A stretch of 60,888 nucleotides of DNA, from the NCBI GenBank assembly GCA_036394195.1, contig DASWFO010000154.1, positions 1 through 60,888 of the forward strand, written 5' to 3'. The DNA comes from DATJPD01 sp036394195 (GTDB lineage: Bacteria; Pseudomonadota; Alphaproteobacteria; CACIAM-22H2). Made by a program: the position numbers and the translations under genes. The stretch's first letter is position 1, and each line of letters opens with the position of its first letter. Below the pieces are notes generated by a model. It was not told the origin of the DNA. It made no database searches and saw only the letters and a program-made list of their open reading frames with translations. Positions 16,910 to 25,198 of the stretch are shown here, in pieces.

Positions 16910-17638
16910 ATGAAATATCACTCTCCTGAACCGACGGTTGGAGGGGTCGTGGCCCGTACGCTTTCGTTGAGCCTGCAAGACAAGGACGGTGCGCCGCGCC
17001 GCGACGTTGCGATCGAGCACGCGGTGATCGCCGGATGGACCGGACGCGACGACGCCGCCGTCGAAAAGCACATCAAGGAGCTCGAGGAGCTCGGCGTCAA
17101 ACGGCCCGCAACTACGCCGATCTTCTATCGGGTATCGGCGGCGCGTCTCACCACCGACGAGGTCGTCGAGGCGACCGGCACCCAGTCGAGCGGCGAGGTC
17201 GAGTTCGTTCTTCTCCAAACCGACGGCCGCCTGTGGGTCGGCGTCGGCTCGGACCACACCGACCGCGAGGTCGAGACCTACGGCGTCACCGTGTCCAAGC
17301 AGATGTGCGACAAGCCGGTGGCGGCCGTGTTCTGGCCGTACGACAGCGTGGCGGCGCACTGGGACCGGCTGGTGCTCCGCTCGCACATCCCCGAGAACGG
17401 CAAATCGGTCGTCTATCAGGAAGGGCCGGTGGCCGGAATGCTCGACCCGCGGACCCTGATCTCGCGCTACACTGCGAGCGGCCGCTTGGCCGAGCGGACC
17501 TTGATGTTCTGCGGCACGCACGCGGTGCGCGGCGGCATCCGCCCCGCCGAGCGTTTCGACTTCGAGCTCGAGGACCCGGTGCTGGGCCGCAAGATCCGCC
17601 ACGGCTACGCGATCCGTCCGCTGCCGGTCCTCGGCTAA
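16910..17638 (+). CDS. DUF2848 family protein
   Basis: The 242 residues match DUF2848, a family related to fumarylacetoacetate hydrolases and often found in catabolic clusters. Visible segments are AVIAGWTGRDDAAVEKHIKE near 45, FYRVSAARLTT near 70, and EVEFVLLQTDGRLWVGVGSD near 97. The acidic FDFELEDPVLGRKIRH segment at the end resembles the FAH-type metal and substrate region. The ATG at 16910 has a weak ribosome site; a GTG 42 bases later with GGAGGGG before it is an alternative start. It leads a plus-strand group with the cupin and the binding protein. Confidence 0.82.
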   Translation: MKYHSPEPTVGGVVARTLSLSLQDKDGAPRRDVAIEHAVIAGWTGRDDAAVEKHIKELEELGVKRPATTPIFYRVSAARLTTDEVVEATGTQSSGEVEFVLLQTDGRLWVGVGSDHTDREVETYGVTVSKQMCDKPVAAVFWPYDSVAAHWDRLVLRSHIPENGKSVVYQEGPVAGMLDPRTLISRYTASGRLAERTLMFCGTHAVRGGIRPAERFDFELEDPVLGRKIRHGYAIRPLPVLG

Positions 17639-17667
17639 GACCGAACGATCACGAATGAGGAACGACC

Positions 17668-18054
17668 ATGCCGATGAATAAACCGCACCTCGAATTCCAC
17701 CGGCTCGACCTGAGCAAGGGCTGGCAGACGCCGGAGGGGTACCCCGGCGGCATCCAGCAGAAGATCCTGGCCAGCGACATCGACGAGACGCGCAAGATGG
17801 GCAGCCGCTCCCGCCTCTTGCGCTTCGAGCCCGGCGTCTACACGACGGCACCGTTCGTGCATGACCACTGGGAGGAGGTGTATCTGATCCAGGGCGACCT
17901 CACGGTCGGCAACGATGCCCAGGGCAACGGCGGCGAATCGTTCTCCGCGCCGACCTATGCCTGCCGCCCGCCGGGCGTGCGCCACGGGCCGTTCCGGTCG
18001 AAGGGCGGCTGCATGCTGTTCGAGATTCACTATTACGATGAAAGCAAGAAATAG
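17668..18054 (+). CDS. Cupin domain-containing protein
   Basis: A single-domain cupin of 128 residues. The metal-binding motif 1 is visible as PFVHDHWEEVYLIQGDL (His, His and Glu), with RPPGVRHGPFRSKGGCML for motif 2. The fold therefore looks metal-competent. GAGGAACGACC precedes the ATG. It is 29 bases after DUF2848 and three bases before the next gene, so the three are one operon. It resembles small cupins acting on organic acids, but a specific reaction cannot be assigned. Confidence 0.85.
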   Translation: MPMNKPHLEFHRLDLSKGWQTPEGYPGGIQQKILASDIDETRKMGSRSRLLRFEPGVYTTAPFVHDHWEEVYLIQGDLTVGNDAQGNGGESFSAPTYACRPPGVRHGPFRSKGGCMLFEIHYYDESKK

Positions 18055-18057
18055 CCG

Positions 18058-18981
18058 ATGAAAGTCGCGCTTCCCGACCTGATTTCGAATTCGTATTTCC
18101 CCGCCGCCGCCGCCGTCGAGCTCGGCTTCTTCAAGCAAGAAGGCATCGACGCCGAGCTTGAGCTGATCTTCCCGGTCGACAAGTGCTACGCGGCGCTGCG
18201 CGACGGGGCGGTCGACTTCGTCGCCGGTGGCGCCCATGCGGCGCTCGCGGCGTTTCCGGAGTGGAAAGGCGTCAAGCTGCTGTGCGCGCAAGGGCAGGGC
18301 ATGTACTGGTTCCTGGTCATGCACAAGAAGTTCGGCGCCAAGCGCGGCGAGCTCGACGTGGTCAAGGGCAAGAACATCGGCGCCGCCCCCTGGGTGGAGA
18401 TGGGATTGCGCCGGCTGCTCGCCGAAGCCGGCTACGACCTGCAGCGGGATAAGATCAATATCGCGCCCGTGCCGGGGGCGGTGGGGGCGGGGGTCAATTT
18501 CGGCGTGACCGCGGCCAAGGCGCTGGAAGACGGCAAGCTCGACGGGTTCTGGGCCAATGGCATGGGCACCGAGGTCGCCGTCCGCCGCGGGGTCGGCACG
18601 GTCGTCCTCGACGTGCGCCGCGGCGACGGGCCGAAGCCCTGCTTCAGCTACACCATGGCGTCCATCGCCACGACCGATGGCCTGATCGAGCGCTCGCCGG
18701 AGACGGCGGCGGCGGCGGTCCGCGCCATCGTCAAGACGCACGCCGCGCTGAAGCAGAACGTGGCCCGCGCCACCGAAGTCGGCCGCAAGCTGTTCCCGCC
18801 GCAGGAAACGGAGCTGATCGCCGAGCTGATCCGCCGCGATCTGCCCTATTACGACGCGACCATCCCGGAAGCGTCCGTGGCGGGCATGAACCAGTTCGCC
18901 CGCGACCTCGGCGTGCTCAAAGGCCAGGTCCCGTACAACCAGGTGGTCGCCACCCAATTCCGCGATCTGTGGCGGCCGTAG
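18058..18981 (+). CDS. NMT1/THI5-like binding-protein fold without signal peptide
   Basis: The 307 residues have the SsuA/THI5-like periplasmic binding protein fold: VELGFFKQEGIDAELELIF near 21-39, ALRDGAVDFVAGGAHAALAA near 50-69, and LDGFWANGMGTEVA near 161. There is no signal peptide: the start MKVALPDLISN is already the first beta strand of the domain. No permease or ATPase lies nearby. It is therefore probably cytosolic, either an enzyme (4,5-dihydroxyphthalate decarboxylase has a related fold) or a ligand sensor. It is the third gene of the DUF2848-cupin operon. Confidence 0.8.
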   Translation: MKVALPDLISNSYFPAAAAVELGFFKQEGIDAELELIFPVDKCYAALRDGAVDFVAGGAHAALAAFPEWKGVKLLCAQGQGMYWFLVMHKKFGAKRGELDVVKGKNIGAAPWVEMGLRRLLAEAGYDLQRDKINIAPVPGAVGAGVNFGVTAAKALEDGKLDGFWANGMGTEVAVRRGVGTVVLDVRRGDGPKPCFSYTMASIATTDGLIERSPETAAAAVRAIVKTHAALKQNVARATEVGRKLFPPQETELIAELIRRDLPYYDATIPEASVAGMNQFARDLGVLKGQVPYNQVVATQFRDLWRP

Positions 18982-19008
18982 ACGCGGAATTCACAATCCG
19001 TGTCGGAC

Positions 19009-19102
19009 CCCCCACCCTTTCCCTCCCCCGCAAGGGGGGAGGGAAAAACCGCATTGCCCTCTTACCCCCTCCCCCTTGACGGGGGAGGGATGGGGTGAGG
19101 GT
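19009..19102. repeat. Family B intergenic palindromic repeat (copy 1)
   Basis: The stretch contains CCCTCCCCCGCAAGGGGGGAGGG and then CCCCCTCCCCCTTGACGGGGGAGGG, two adjacent strong hairpins in opposite arrangement. Related sequences occur at 22701, 37461 and 42489, always between genes. Here it follows the stop of the orphan binding protein and precedes the FAD monooxygenase, so it could also act as a transcription attenuator. Confidence 0.75.
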
Positions 19103-19139
19103 GCGTTGCACCGGACGATAGCGGGCGTTAGGTCGATCC

Positions 19140-20354
19140 ATGCCGCAACCACAGGATCCCATCCTCATCGCCGGCGCCGGTCCCGTGGGCGTGCTGACGG
19201 CGCTGGCGCTGGCGCGCGCCGGGCTCGAGGTGGAGGTCTTCGAGGCGCTCGACGACGTGATCACCAGCCCGCGCGCCGCGACAACCCATCCGGCGACTCT
19301 CGAGATGATCGCCGATCTCGGGCTGATCGACGACTACATCGCCCGCGGCTTGGTCGCCCGCATGTTCCAGTTCTGGGACCGCCCGAGCGGCCGCAAGATC
19401 TGCGAGTTCGACCATGACGTGCTGAAGGGCGACACGCGGTTTCCGTTCGTGGTGCAGACCGAGCAGCACAAGCTCGCCTATATGGCGATCGACCGGTTGC
19501 GGGCGCTGGGAGCGGCGGTGCATTTCGGCACCCGCATCGACGCAGTCCAGCTCTTGGATGGCGGCGTGCGGGTGACGATCGACGGCCCGCGCGGATCGCG
19601 CGCCGTCAGCGGCAGCTATCTCGTGGGCGCCGATGGCGGCCGGTCGACCGTCCGCAAGGCGCTCGGCATCGAGTTCGAGGGCTACACGTTCCCCGAGCGC
19701 TTTCTCGTGCTGACAACGCCGTACGACTTCGCGGCCGAGCGCGGCTATTGTTTCCGCAACTACATCGCCGACCCTGAGGCGTGGACGAACCTGTTCAAGG
19801 TCGCCGGCGACGACGGGAGCGGGCTATGGCGCGCGGTCTTCCCGACCTTGCCAGGCGAGAGCGACGAGGAAGTGCTGAGCGACGCGGCGGTGCAGGAGCG
19901 GATGCAGAGGTTTTTCCCGAAGGCGGGACCGTACGACATCGTGCACCGCAACCTCTACAACGTGCACCAGCGGGTCGCCGCGACGTTCCGCAAGGGTCGT
20001 GCGTTCCTCGCCGGCGACGCGGCCCACGTCAACAACCCGATCGGCGGCCTCGGCCTGAATTGCGGGATCCACGACGCCATGGAGCTGGCGCCGCTGCTGG
20101 CCGCGGTCTGCCGCGGCGAGGCCGCCCCCGCGACCCTCGACCGCTACGACCGCCGCCGCCGGCCGATCAACGTCGAATTCGTGCAGCAGCAGACCATCGC
20201 CAACAAGAAGCGCCTCGAGGAGCGCGACCCGGCGGTGCGCGAGGCGAATTTCGAAACCCTGCGCAAGACCGCCGCCGATCCGGCCGCCCACCGGGCCTTC
20301 CTGCTCCGCACCTCGCTCCTCGAAAGCGTGCGTAAGGCGAAGACGATCTACTGA
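19140..20354 (+). CDS. FAD-dependent aromatic-ring monooxygenase family protein
   Basis: This 404-residue flavoprotein belongs to the group A (PHBH/TfdB-like) monooxygenases. The FAD Rossmann motif GAGPVGVLTALALARAG is at 11-27, the second DG motif GADGGRSTVRKALG near 162, and the ribityl-binding GDAAHVNNPIGGLGLNCGIHDA near 292. It lacks the C-terminal thioredoxin-like domain of phenol hydroxylases. Such enzymes hydroxylate aromatic acids with NAD(P)H. Its position beside the DUF2848-cupin operon suggests a shared catabolic role, which is inference. Confidence 0.88.
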   Translation: MPQPQDPILIAGAGPVGVLTALALARAGLEVEVFEALDDVITSPRAATTHPATLEMIADLGLIDDYIARGLVARMFQFWDRPSGRKICEFDHDVLKGDTRFPFVVQTEQHKLAYMAIDRLRALGAAVHFGTRIDAVQLLDGGVRVTIDGPRGSRAVSGSYLVGADGGRSTVRKALGIEFEGYTFPERFLVLTTPYDFAAERGYCFRNYIADPEAWTNLFKVAGDDGSGLWRAVFPTLPGESDEEVLSDAAVQERMQRFFPKAGPYDIVHRNLYNVHQRVAATFRKGRAFLAGDAAHVNNPIGGLGLNCGIHDAMELAPLLAAVCRGEAAPATLDRYDRRRRPINVEFVQQQTIANKKRLEERDPAVREANFETLRKTAADPAAHRAFLLRTSLLESVRKAKTIY

Positions 20355-20380
20355 GAACGTCGCCGGCGACTCTTTCCGTC

Positions 20381-20468
20381 GTCATCGCCCGCTTCATGCG
20401 GGCGATCCATGGTTCAGCGGCACGATGGATGCCCCGCATTAAGCCAGCATTAAGCCGGGGCATGACGG
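20381..20468. repeat. Family A intergenic palindromic repeat (copy 1)
   Basis: It is made of two hairpins: GTCATCGCCCGC...GCGGGCGATCCA, then TGGATGCCCCGC...GCCGGGGCATGAC. The outer ends are also near-complementary, so a cruciform is possible. The same layout recurs at 25199, 31727, 35294, 47230, 49639 and 49772. It occupies the gap after the FAD monooxygenase. Confidence 0.85.
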
Positions 20469-20587
20469 AAGAGGCTGAGATAAGGGGCGCGCGCGCGGCA
20501 CGCGCGTCAAGAAGTGGAACGCCGGGACGGGTCTCTGTGTGAGTCACCCGAACGCGCGCCAATTCTATTAACTCAGGGGCGCGTTCG

Positions 20588-20670
20588 CCCGCGAGCATTT
20601 AGGGCCGGGGTCCCAGGGGGCGTCGCCCCCTGGCAATATCCGGCCGGTGTGGCGGCTAAATGCGAGCGGG
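20588..20670. other. Nested hairpin in the gap between monooxygenase and dioxygenase genes
   Basis: Outer arms CCCGCGAGCATTTA (20588-20601) and TAAATGCGAGCGGG (20657-20670) are complementary except near one end. They enclose a perfect inner inverted repeat CCAGGGGGCG-T-CGCCCCCTGG at 20613-20633. The flanking genes converge here, so it may be a two-way terminator, although there is no clean T-run. The remainder of the 322-base gap (20355-20676) holds family A copy 1 and no gene. Confidence 0.6.
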
Positions 20671-20676
20671 CCAAAC

Positions 20677-21309
20677 TTAGGCCGCGAACGGATTCAGCTT
20701 CTTGAAAAACGCCGAGACCTTGTGGCGCGCCAATTCGCGGTCGACGACGCGCTGATCGCTTACCCAGTTGAGCTGGATGGCGCGGCGCGGACCGTCGAAC
20801 CTTTCGTGCCCGTGCCAGGACGTCTCGGAGCGGCGGAACGCGAGCAGGGTGCCGGCGAACGGGCTGACCTCCTCGGCGTAATCGTTGAGGTCGCGCGGGC
20901 CGCGGAGGATGCGCAGCCGGCCCCCGTCGGCCTCCCAGCCCCGGTTGAAGTAGATTAGCACGGTGATGATCTTACTGGCGGTGTCCGTATGGATATGGCC
21001 GTCGTCCTCGCCGGTGCGTCCCCGCACGGTGACCATGGTCGGCCGGCCGTCGAGCTCGACTCCGAACTTCTCCGCCATGGCGCCGCGGAGATCCGGCGAT
21101 TCGAGCTCAGCGAGGAAGCTCGCGAAGCGCTGTCCGTAGGTCAGCGTCGCCGGAGGGAAGGAGCCGGTGCGGTTGATCTCCGGATAATCCGCGACGATCT
21201 CGTCGAACGCCGTGGCGCGCACGAACTCCGGCACCACCACGTACTCGTAGGGCTCGCGGCGGAGCGGGGTCGCACGGAAGGCATCGAGGTCGATGAACCG
21301 TAACGTCAT
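20677..21309 (-). CDS. 2OG-Fe(II) oxygenase family protein
   Basis: The 210-residue protein shows a prolyl 4-hydroxylase-like iron site: HIHTDTASKIITVLIYFN supplies His and Asp near 105-107. The distal His lies in SWHGHERF near 165, and the 2-oxoglutarate Arg in GPRRAIQLNWV near 175. This group hydroxylates proteins or sugars in the cytosol using 2-oxoglutarate and O2. It is monocistronic and convergent with the FAD monooxygenase. Members are often found near polysaccharide or TPR-glycosyltransferase genes; the nearest here is the broken one at 26 kb. Confidence 0.85.
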   Translation of the reverse strand: MTLRFIDLDAFRATPLRREPYEYVVVPEFVRATAFDEIVADYPEINRTGSFPPATLTYGQRFASFLAELESPDLRGAMAEKFGVELDGRPTMVTVRGRTGEDDGHIHTDTASKIITVLIYFNRGWEADGGRLRILRGPRDLNDYAEEVSPFAGTLLAFRRSETSWHGHERFDGPRRAIQLNWVSDQRVVDRELARHKVSAFFKKLNPFAA

Positions 21310-21368
21310 GGGCGCTCCATTAGCACAGATTCGCCGGAAAGGAATTTGCGCTGAATCAAAGCGGAGGA

Positions 21369-22685
21369 TCAGACCGGCAGCCGGATGCGGGCGCGCAAGC
21401 CCCCCATCGGCGAGGAGTCGAGCTGGATACTACCGCCGTGGCTGCTCACAACGTCGCGGGCGATGGTGAGGCCGAGCCCGACCCCGCCGGTGGCCGGATT
21501 GCGCGATGGGTCGAGGCGGTAGAACGGTCTGAAGACCTCTTCGCGCGCCTCGGGTGGGATGCCGGGCCCGTCGTCGTCGATCATCACCTCGATGGCCGGA
21601 CCTCGCCGCTCGGCCGAGATCGTCACCTGCGCGGCGTGGCGCGTGGCGTTGGCCACGAGATTGGTCAGGCTCCGCTTGATCGCGTGGGGCCGCAGCTGCA
21701 GCTTCAGGTCGCCGTCGGTCCTGAGAGACACCGAGTTTCCGTCGCGTTGCGCGGTCGTTGCGATGTCTTCCAGCACCTTGCCTAGATCCGTGCGCTCGGT
21801 CTGCTCCTCGCCTTCGCCGCGCACGAAGGCGAGATAGCTTTCGACCATCCGCTCCATGTCGGCGACGTCGGTCTTCAAGCCGCCGACGGACGGGTTGTCG
21901 CCCAGCATCGCGAGCTCGAGCTTCATCCGGGTCAGGGGCGTACGCAGGTCGTGGCTGACGCCGGCGAGCATTTCCGTCCGCTGCGCGACAAAGCGCCGGA
22001 TGCGCTCGCGCATGATGACGAAGGCGGCGGCGGCGCGCCGCACCTCGACGGCGCCATAGGGCTTGAACTCGGCCACGTCGCGGCCCTTGCCGAACTCCTC
22101 GGCGGCGGTGGCGAGCTGCTGGATGGGCCGCACCTGGTTGCGCATGAACGCCGACGCGATCGCGAACAGGATCAGCGAGGAGCCGACCATCCACAGGATG
22201 AACACGTAGGAGGTCGTGGTAAACAGGCGCTCGCGCGGCGTGCGCACGAACAGGACGCCTTCGGGCAGCTGCACGTCGATCAGCACGTCGCGCGGATCGC
22301 CCCACACATTGAGCCGGAACGGCCGGCGCACGCGCTCGTTGAGTGCGTTCACCAACAGGCGTTCGAGGATGCCGCTCCCGACCTGCGGCCCCGCGGTCGG
22401 CAGAATCGCGTCCGGCTGCAGGTTGAACCTGAGGTTCGTGTGGGCGGAAAAGGTCTCGAAAATCCAGCTGCGCGTCGCCGCGTCCGGATAGCGGCCGATG
22501 AGCTGCACGACGACCCCGATCTCGCCGGCGACACCGGTCGACAGGCGGCGCGTCACCACCTCCCACACCCGGTCGTAGAACACGAACGCAGCCACGCCCT
22601 GGACGATGATCAGCGGCGTCACCAGGATGATGATCGCGCGGCCGAACAGGCTGTGCGGCAGATAGTCTTTGAGTGAAAACGTCAT
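21369..22685 (-). CDS. Sensor histidine kinase (EnvZ-like), partner of the 22824 response regulator
   Basis: It has 438 residues. Two membrane helices (about 14-36 and 160-180) enclose a periplasmic domain of about 120 residues, followed by HAMP (185-235), the H box AGVSHDLRTPLTRMK near 244, the N box NLVANATRHA, and G boxes DDDGPGIPPE and GGVGLGLTIA. All catalytic motifs are intact. The ligand is not evident. The gene is third in the MarR-response regulator-kinase run; 138 bases with a family B repeat separate it from the regulator. Confidence 0.95.
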   Translation of the reverse strand: MTFSLKDYLPHSLFGRAIIILVTPLIIVQGVAAFVFYDRVWEVVTRRLSTGVAGEIGVVVQLIGRYPDAATRSWIFETFSAHTNLRFNLQPDAILPTAGPQVGSGILERLLVNALNERVRRPFRLNVWGDPRDVLIDVQLPEGVLFVRTPRERLFTTTSYVFILWMVGSSLILFAIASAFMRNQVRPIQQLATAAEEFGKGRDVAEFKPYGAVEVRRAAAAFVIMRERIRRFVAQRTEMLAGVSHDLRTPLTRMKLELAMLGDNPSVGGLKTDVADMERMVESYLAFVRGEGEEQTERTDLGKVLEDIATTAQRDGNSVSLRTDGDLKLQLRPHAIKRSLTNLVANATRHAAQVTISAERRGPAIEVMIDDDGPGIPPEAREEVFRPFYRLDPSRNPATGGVGLGLTIARDVVSSHGGSIQLDSSPMGGLRARIRLPV

Positions 22686-22700
22686 CGGCTCCGCCTTAAA

Positions 22701-22734
22701 ACCCCTCTCCCCGCCGCAAGCGGGTGGAGAGGAA
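22701..22734. repeat. Family B palindromic repeat (copy 2)
   Basis: CCCCTCTCCCCGCC...GGGTGGAGAGG forms one hairpin between the response regulator and kinase genes, read within the operon transcript. It could lower kinase expression relative to the regulator. It is shorter than the copies at 19009 and 42489. Confidence 0.55.
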
Positions 22735-22823
22735 AAATTTTTATTAAGCGGCGCCGGTTCGAATTGCCCGCCATCACTGACATGTCACGATTGCGTCCCA
22801 TGTTCATACGCTCGAGAGCGCCC

Positions 22824-23522
22824 TCAGCCCGTGCGCAGAACGTAGCCGGCGCCGCGCACGGTCTGCAAATAGCGCGGCAGGCGCGGGTCGGCTTCAATCT
22901 TGCGCCGGAGCCGCGTCACCTGGACGTCGACCGTCCGCTCGTTACCGGAGATGCGCGAGCGTCGCAACAGTTCCTGCCGCGACACCGGCGCGTCCGGCTT
23001 CGCCGCCAGCACCTTCAGCAGCGACGCTTCGGCCGCGGTGAGGCGCACCGGCTGGCCGCTGGGCTGGCCGTCCGCGAGTTGGACGAGTTCCTCCCTCCCG
23101 ACGTCGAAGCGGAACGGCCCGAACCGGATCTCGGGCGGGGCGACCGCCGGCGGCGGGACCCGGCGCAGGATCGCCCGGACGCGCAGCAGCAGCTCGTCGG
23201 GCTCGAACGGCTTGGCGAGATAGTCGTCGGCGCCGCTGGCGAGACCGGTGATCCGGTCCTGCGATTCGTTGCGCGCGGTCAGCAGCAGGATTGGCACGCT
23301 GTCGGTGCGCCTCAGCCGGCGCGTCAGCTCGACGCCAGTTTCGCCCGGCATCATGACGTCGAGCACGATCAGGTCGAAGGCGATCGACCCGAGCCGGGCT
23401 TCGGCCTCGGCGCTGTTCGCGGCCGTGGTGATGCGGAAGCCGCGATCGGACAGGAACTTCCGGAGCAGCTCACGCAGCCGTGCATCGTCATCGACGACGA
23501 GGATATGCGGATTGTCCGGCAT
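22824..23522 (-). CDS. OmpR-family response regulator (PetR-like)
   Basis: The 232 residues have a receiver domain (1-118) with acidic pocket DDDAR, the phosphoacceptor Asp in DLIVLDVMMPGE near 55, and Lys in LAKPFEPDEL near 105. An OmpR-type winged helix (130-230) follows, with RLTAAEASLLKVL and RTVDVQVTRLRRKIE. It lies 10 bases after the MarR gene and before the kinase. The MarR-OmpR pair is like petP-petR of Rhodobacter capsulatus, which is needed for cytochrome bc1 expression; the same role here is inferred only from this arrangement. Confidence 0.95.
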   Translation of the reverse strand: MPDNPHILVVDDDARLRELLRKFLSDRGFRITTAANSAEAEARLGSIAFDLIVLDVMMPGETGVELTRRLRRTDSVPILLLTARNESQDRITGLASGADDYLAKPFEPDELLLRVRAILRRVPPPAVAPPEIRFGPFRFDVGREELVQLADGQPSGQPVRLTAAEASLLKVLAAKPDAPVSRQELLRRSRISGNERTVDVQVTRLRRKIEADPRLPRYLQTVRGAGYVLRTG

Positions 23523-23532
23523 GGCGCGAAGC

Positions 23533-24057
23533 CTAGCGCAGCCGCGCCTTGGCGGAAAGCGGTGCGGTAACGCCGCGCCCGCCCACGAGCCGATCGCGGT
23601 CGGCTTTGTTCACGAGCTCCAGCAACACGCGCCGGAAGCCTTCGACGCCGTCCCGGCCGGCGGCGCCATAGGCGGCGGCCACGCGCGTCCGCTGCGGCTC
23701 CGACAGCCGGCGCTCGAGCGACTGGCCGGACTCGGTGAGCGTGAGCCGCCGCTCGCGGCGGTCGGCGGCCCCGGGCCGCTGGGCGATATAGCCTTCGCGG
23801 ACGAGATGACCGAGGACGCGGTTGAGGCTCTGTTTGGTGATCTTCAGGATCGCCAGCAGCTCGCCGACCGTGATCGCGGGATTGCGGCCGACGAAATGGA
23901 CCACCCGGTGGTGGGCGCGGCCCATGCCGAGCGGGGCCAGGATCCGATCGGGGTCGGCCGTGAAGTCGCGATAGGCGAAAAACAGCAGCTCGATGCCCTC
24001 ACGGACGTCGTCCTCCGGGATCCTGGGTTCGCTGCGCGGGCGCGCCTTGGGGGTCAT
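23533..24057 (-). CDS. MarR family transcriptional regulator (PetP-like)
   Basis: This 174-residue winged-helix protein has the MarR core: LGMGRAHHRVVHFVGRNPAI near 60-80, a recognition helix around ELLAILKITKQSLNRVLGHL, and a wing with RPGAADRRERRLTLTESG. It is first in the three-gene operon, divergent from ilvE. An inverted repeat at 24120-24134 in the 242-base divergent region is a candidate operator for self-regulation. The MarR/OmpR pairing resembles petP-petR. Confidence 0.9.
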   Translation of the reverse strand: MTPKARPRSEPRIPEDDVREGIELLFFAYRDFTADPDRILAPLGMGRAHHRVVHFVGRNPAITVGELLAILKITKQSLNRVLGHLVREGYIAQRPGAADRRERRLTLTESGQSLERRLSEPQRTRVAAAYGAAGRDGVEGFRRVLLELVNKADRDRLVGGRGVTAPLSAKARLR

Positions 24058-24119
24058 CTGTCTCGACTCCGGGCCGTCACGAAACGTCGGGTCATGAGCG
24101 GGACGCTGGGCAGAAATAA

Positions 24120-24134
24120 GTCAATGATGTTGAC
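24120..24134. promoter_or_regulatory. Candidate MarR operator between marR-type gene and ilvE
   Basis: GTCAATGATGTTGAC is an inverted repeat with five-base arms (GTCAA/TTGAC) separated by five bases. It lies 63 bases upstream of the MarR start and 166 bases upstream of ilvE. MarR proteins typically bind short palindromes in divergent promoters of their own gene. Binding by this regulator is inference. Confidence 0.4.
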
Positions 24135-24299
24135 ATAATCGCGCAAAAGTGTTTCCTTGTGCAAGCCTGATCGGACATTAAGTTGCTTTTTTCGGTGCCG
24201 CGGCGAGGCTATCGGTCTTTCGCCACCTCGGGGAAACAGCCGGCCCGGCGCCGACGTACATAACGTGCATAATAGAGGGGCGTAACGCGAAGGACAGAC

Positions 24300-25184
24300 A
24301 TGGTAGCCACATCCCAACCTTTCGACGACCGTGACGGCTGGATCTGGATGGACGGCAAGCTGCGGCCGTGGCGCGAGGCGCAAATCCATGTCCTCACCCA
24401 TGCGCTCCATTACGCCAGCGCCGTGTTCGAAGGCGAGCGGATCTATAACGGCAAGGTGTTCAAGCTGCGCGAGCACAGCCAGCGGCTGATCGATTCCGGA
24501 AAGATCCTTGGCTTCGATGTGCCGATGACTGTCGAGGAGATCGACCGCGCGACCGAGGAGACGGTCAAGGCCAACAAGATGGTCAACGGCTATGTGCGGC
24601 CGATCGCCTGGCGCGGCGCCGAGCAGATGGGTGTCGCGGCCCAGCAGACCAAGATCCACGTCGCCATCGCGGTGTGGGACTGGGGCGCGTATTTCGGCGC
24701 CGAAGCGAAGATGAAGGGCCTGAAGCTGTGCATGGCGAAATATCGCCGCCCCGACCCGGCCACGTCGCCGTGCCTCGCCAAGGCCACCGGCCTTTACATG
24801 ATCTGCACCATCGAGAAGCACGCCGCTGAGGCGGCCGGCTATTCGGACGCTCTGATGCTCGACTGGCGCGGCCAGATCGCCGAGACGACTGGCGCCAACA
24901 TCTTCTTTGTTATGAACGGCGAGATCCACTCGCCGACGCCGGACTGCTTCCTCGACGGCATCACCCGGCGCACGGTGATGGATCTCGCGCGCAAGCGCCA
25001 ATATAAGATCGTCGAGCGCGCGATTCTCCCGCAGGAGATGGCCAAGGCCTCCGAGGCGTTTCTCACCGGGACCGCGGCGGAGGTCACGCCGATCGCGTCG
25101 ATCGGCGACCACAAATTCACGCCGGGGGCCATCACCAAGAACCTGATGGACGATTTCGACAAGCTGACCCGCGGCGCCGGCTGA
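24300..25184 (+). CDS. ilvE: Branched-chain amino acid aminotransferase
   Basis: A class IV PLP aminotransferase of 294 residues. The family start WIWMDGKLRPWREAQIHVL, the conserved HALHYASAVFEGER, RPIAWRG near 98 and the catalytic region KATGLYMICTIEKHAAEAAGY (Lys about 161) are present. The cofactor-binding stretch is EGQ-like (WRGQIAETTGANIFFV). It catalyses the last step of Leu, Ile and Val synthesis and the first of their breakdown. AAGGACAGAC precedes the ATG. It is divergent from the MarR operon, a neighbourhood seen in other alphaproteobacteria. Confidence 0.95.
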   Translation: MVATSQPFDDRDGWIWMDGKLRPWREAQIHVLTHALHYASAVFEGERIYNGKVFKLREHSQRLIDSGKILGFDVPMTVEEIDRATEETVKANKMVNGYVRPIAWRGAEQMGVAAQQTKIHVAIAVWDWGAYFGAEAKMKGLKLCMAKYRRPDPATSPCLAKATGLYMICTIEKHAAEAAGYSDALMLDWRGQIAETTGANIFFVMNGEIHSPTPDCFLDGITRRTVMDLARKRQYKIVERAILPQEMAKASEAFLTGTAAEVTPIASIGDHKFTPGAITKNLMDDFDKLTRGAG

Positions 25185-25198
25185 GGCTCGCTGGGGAA

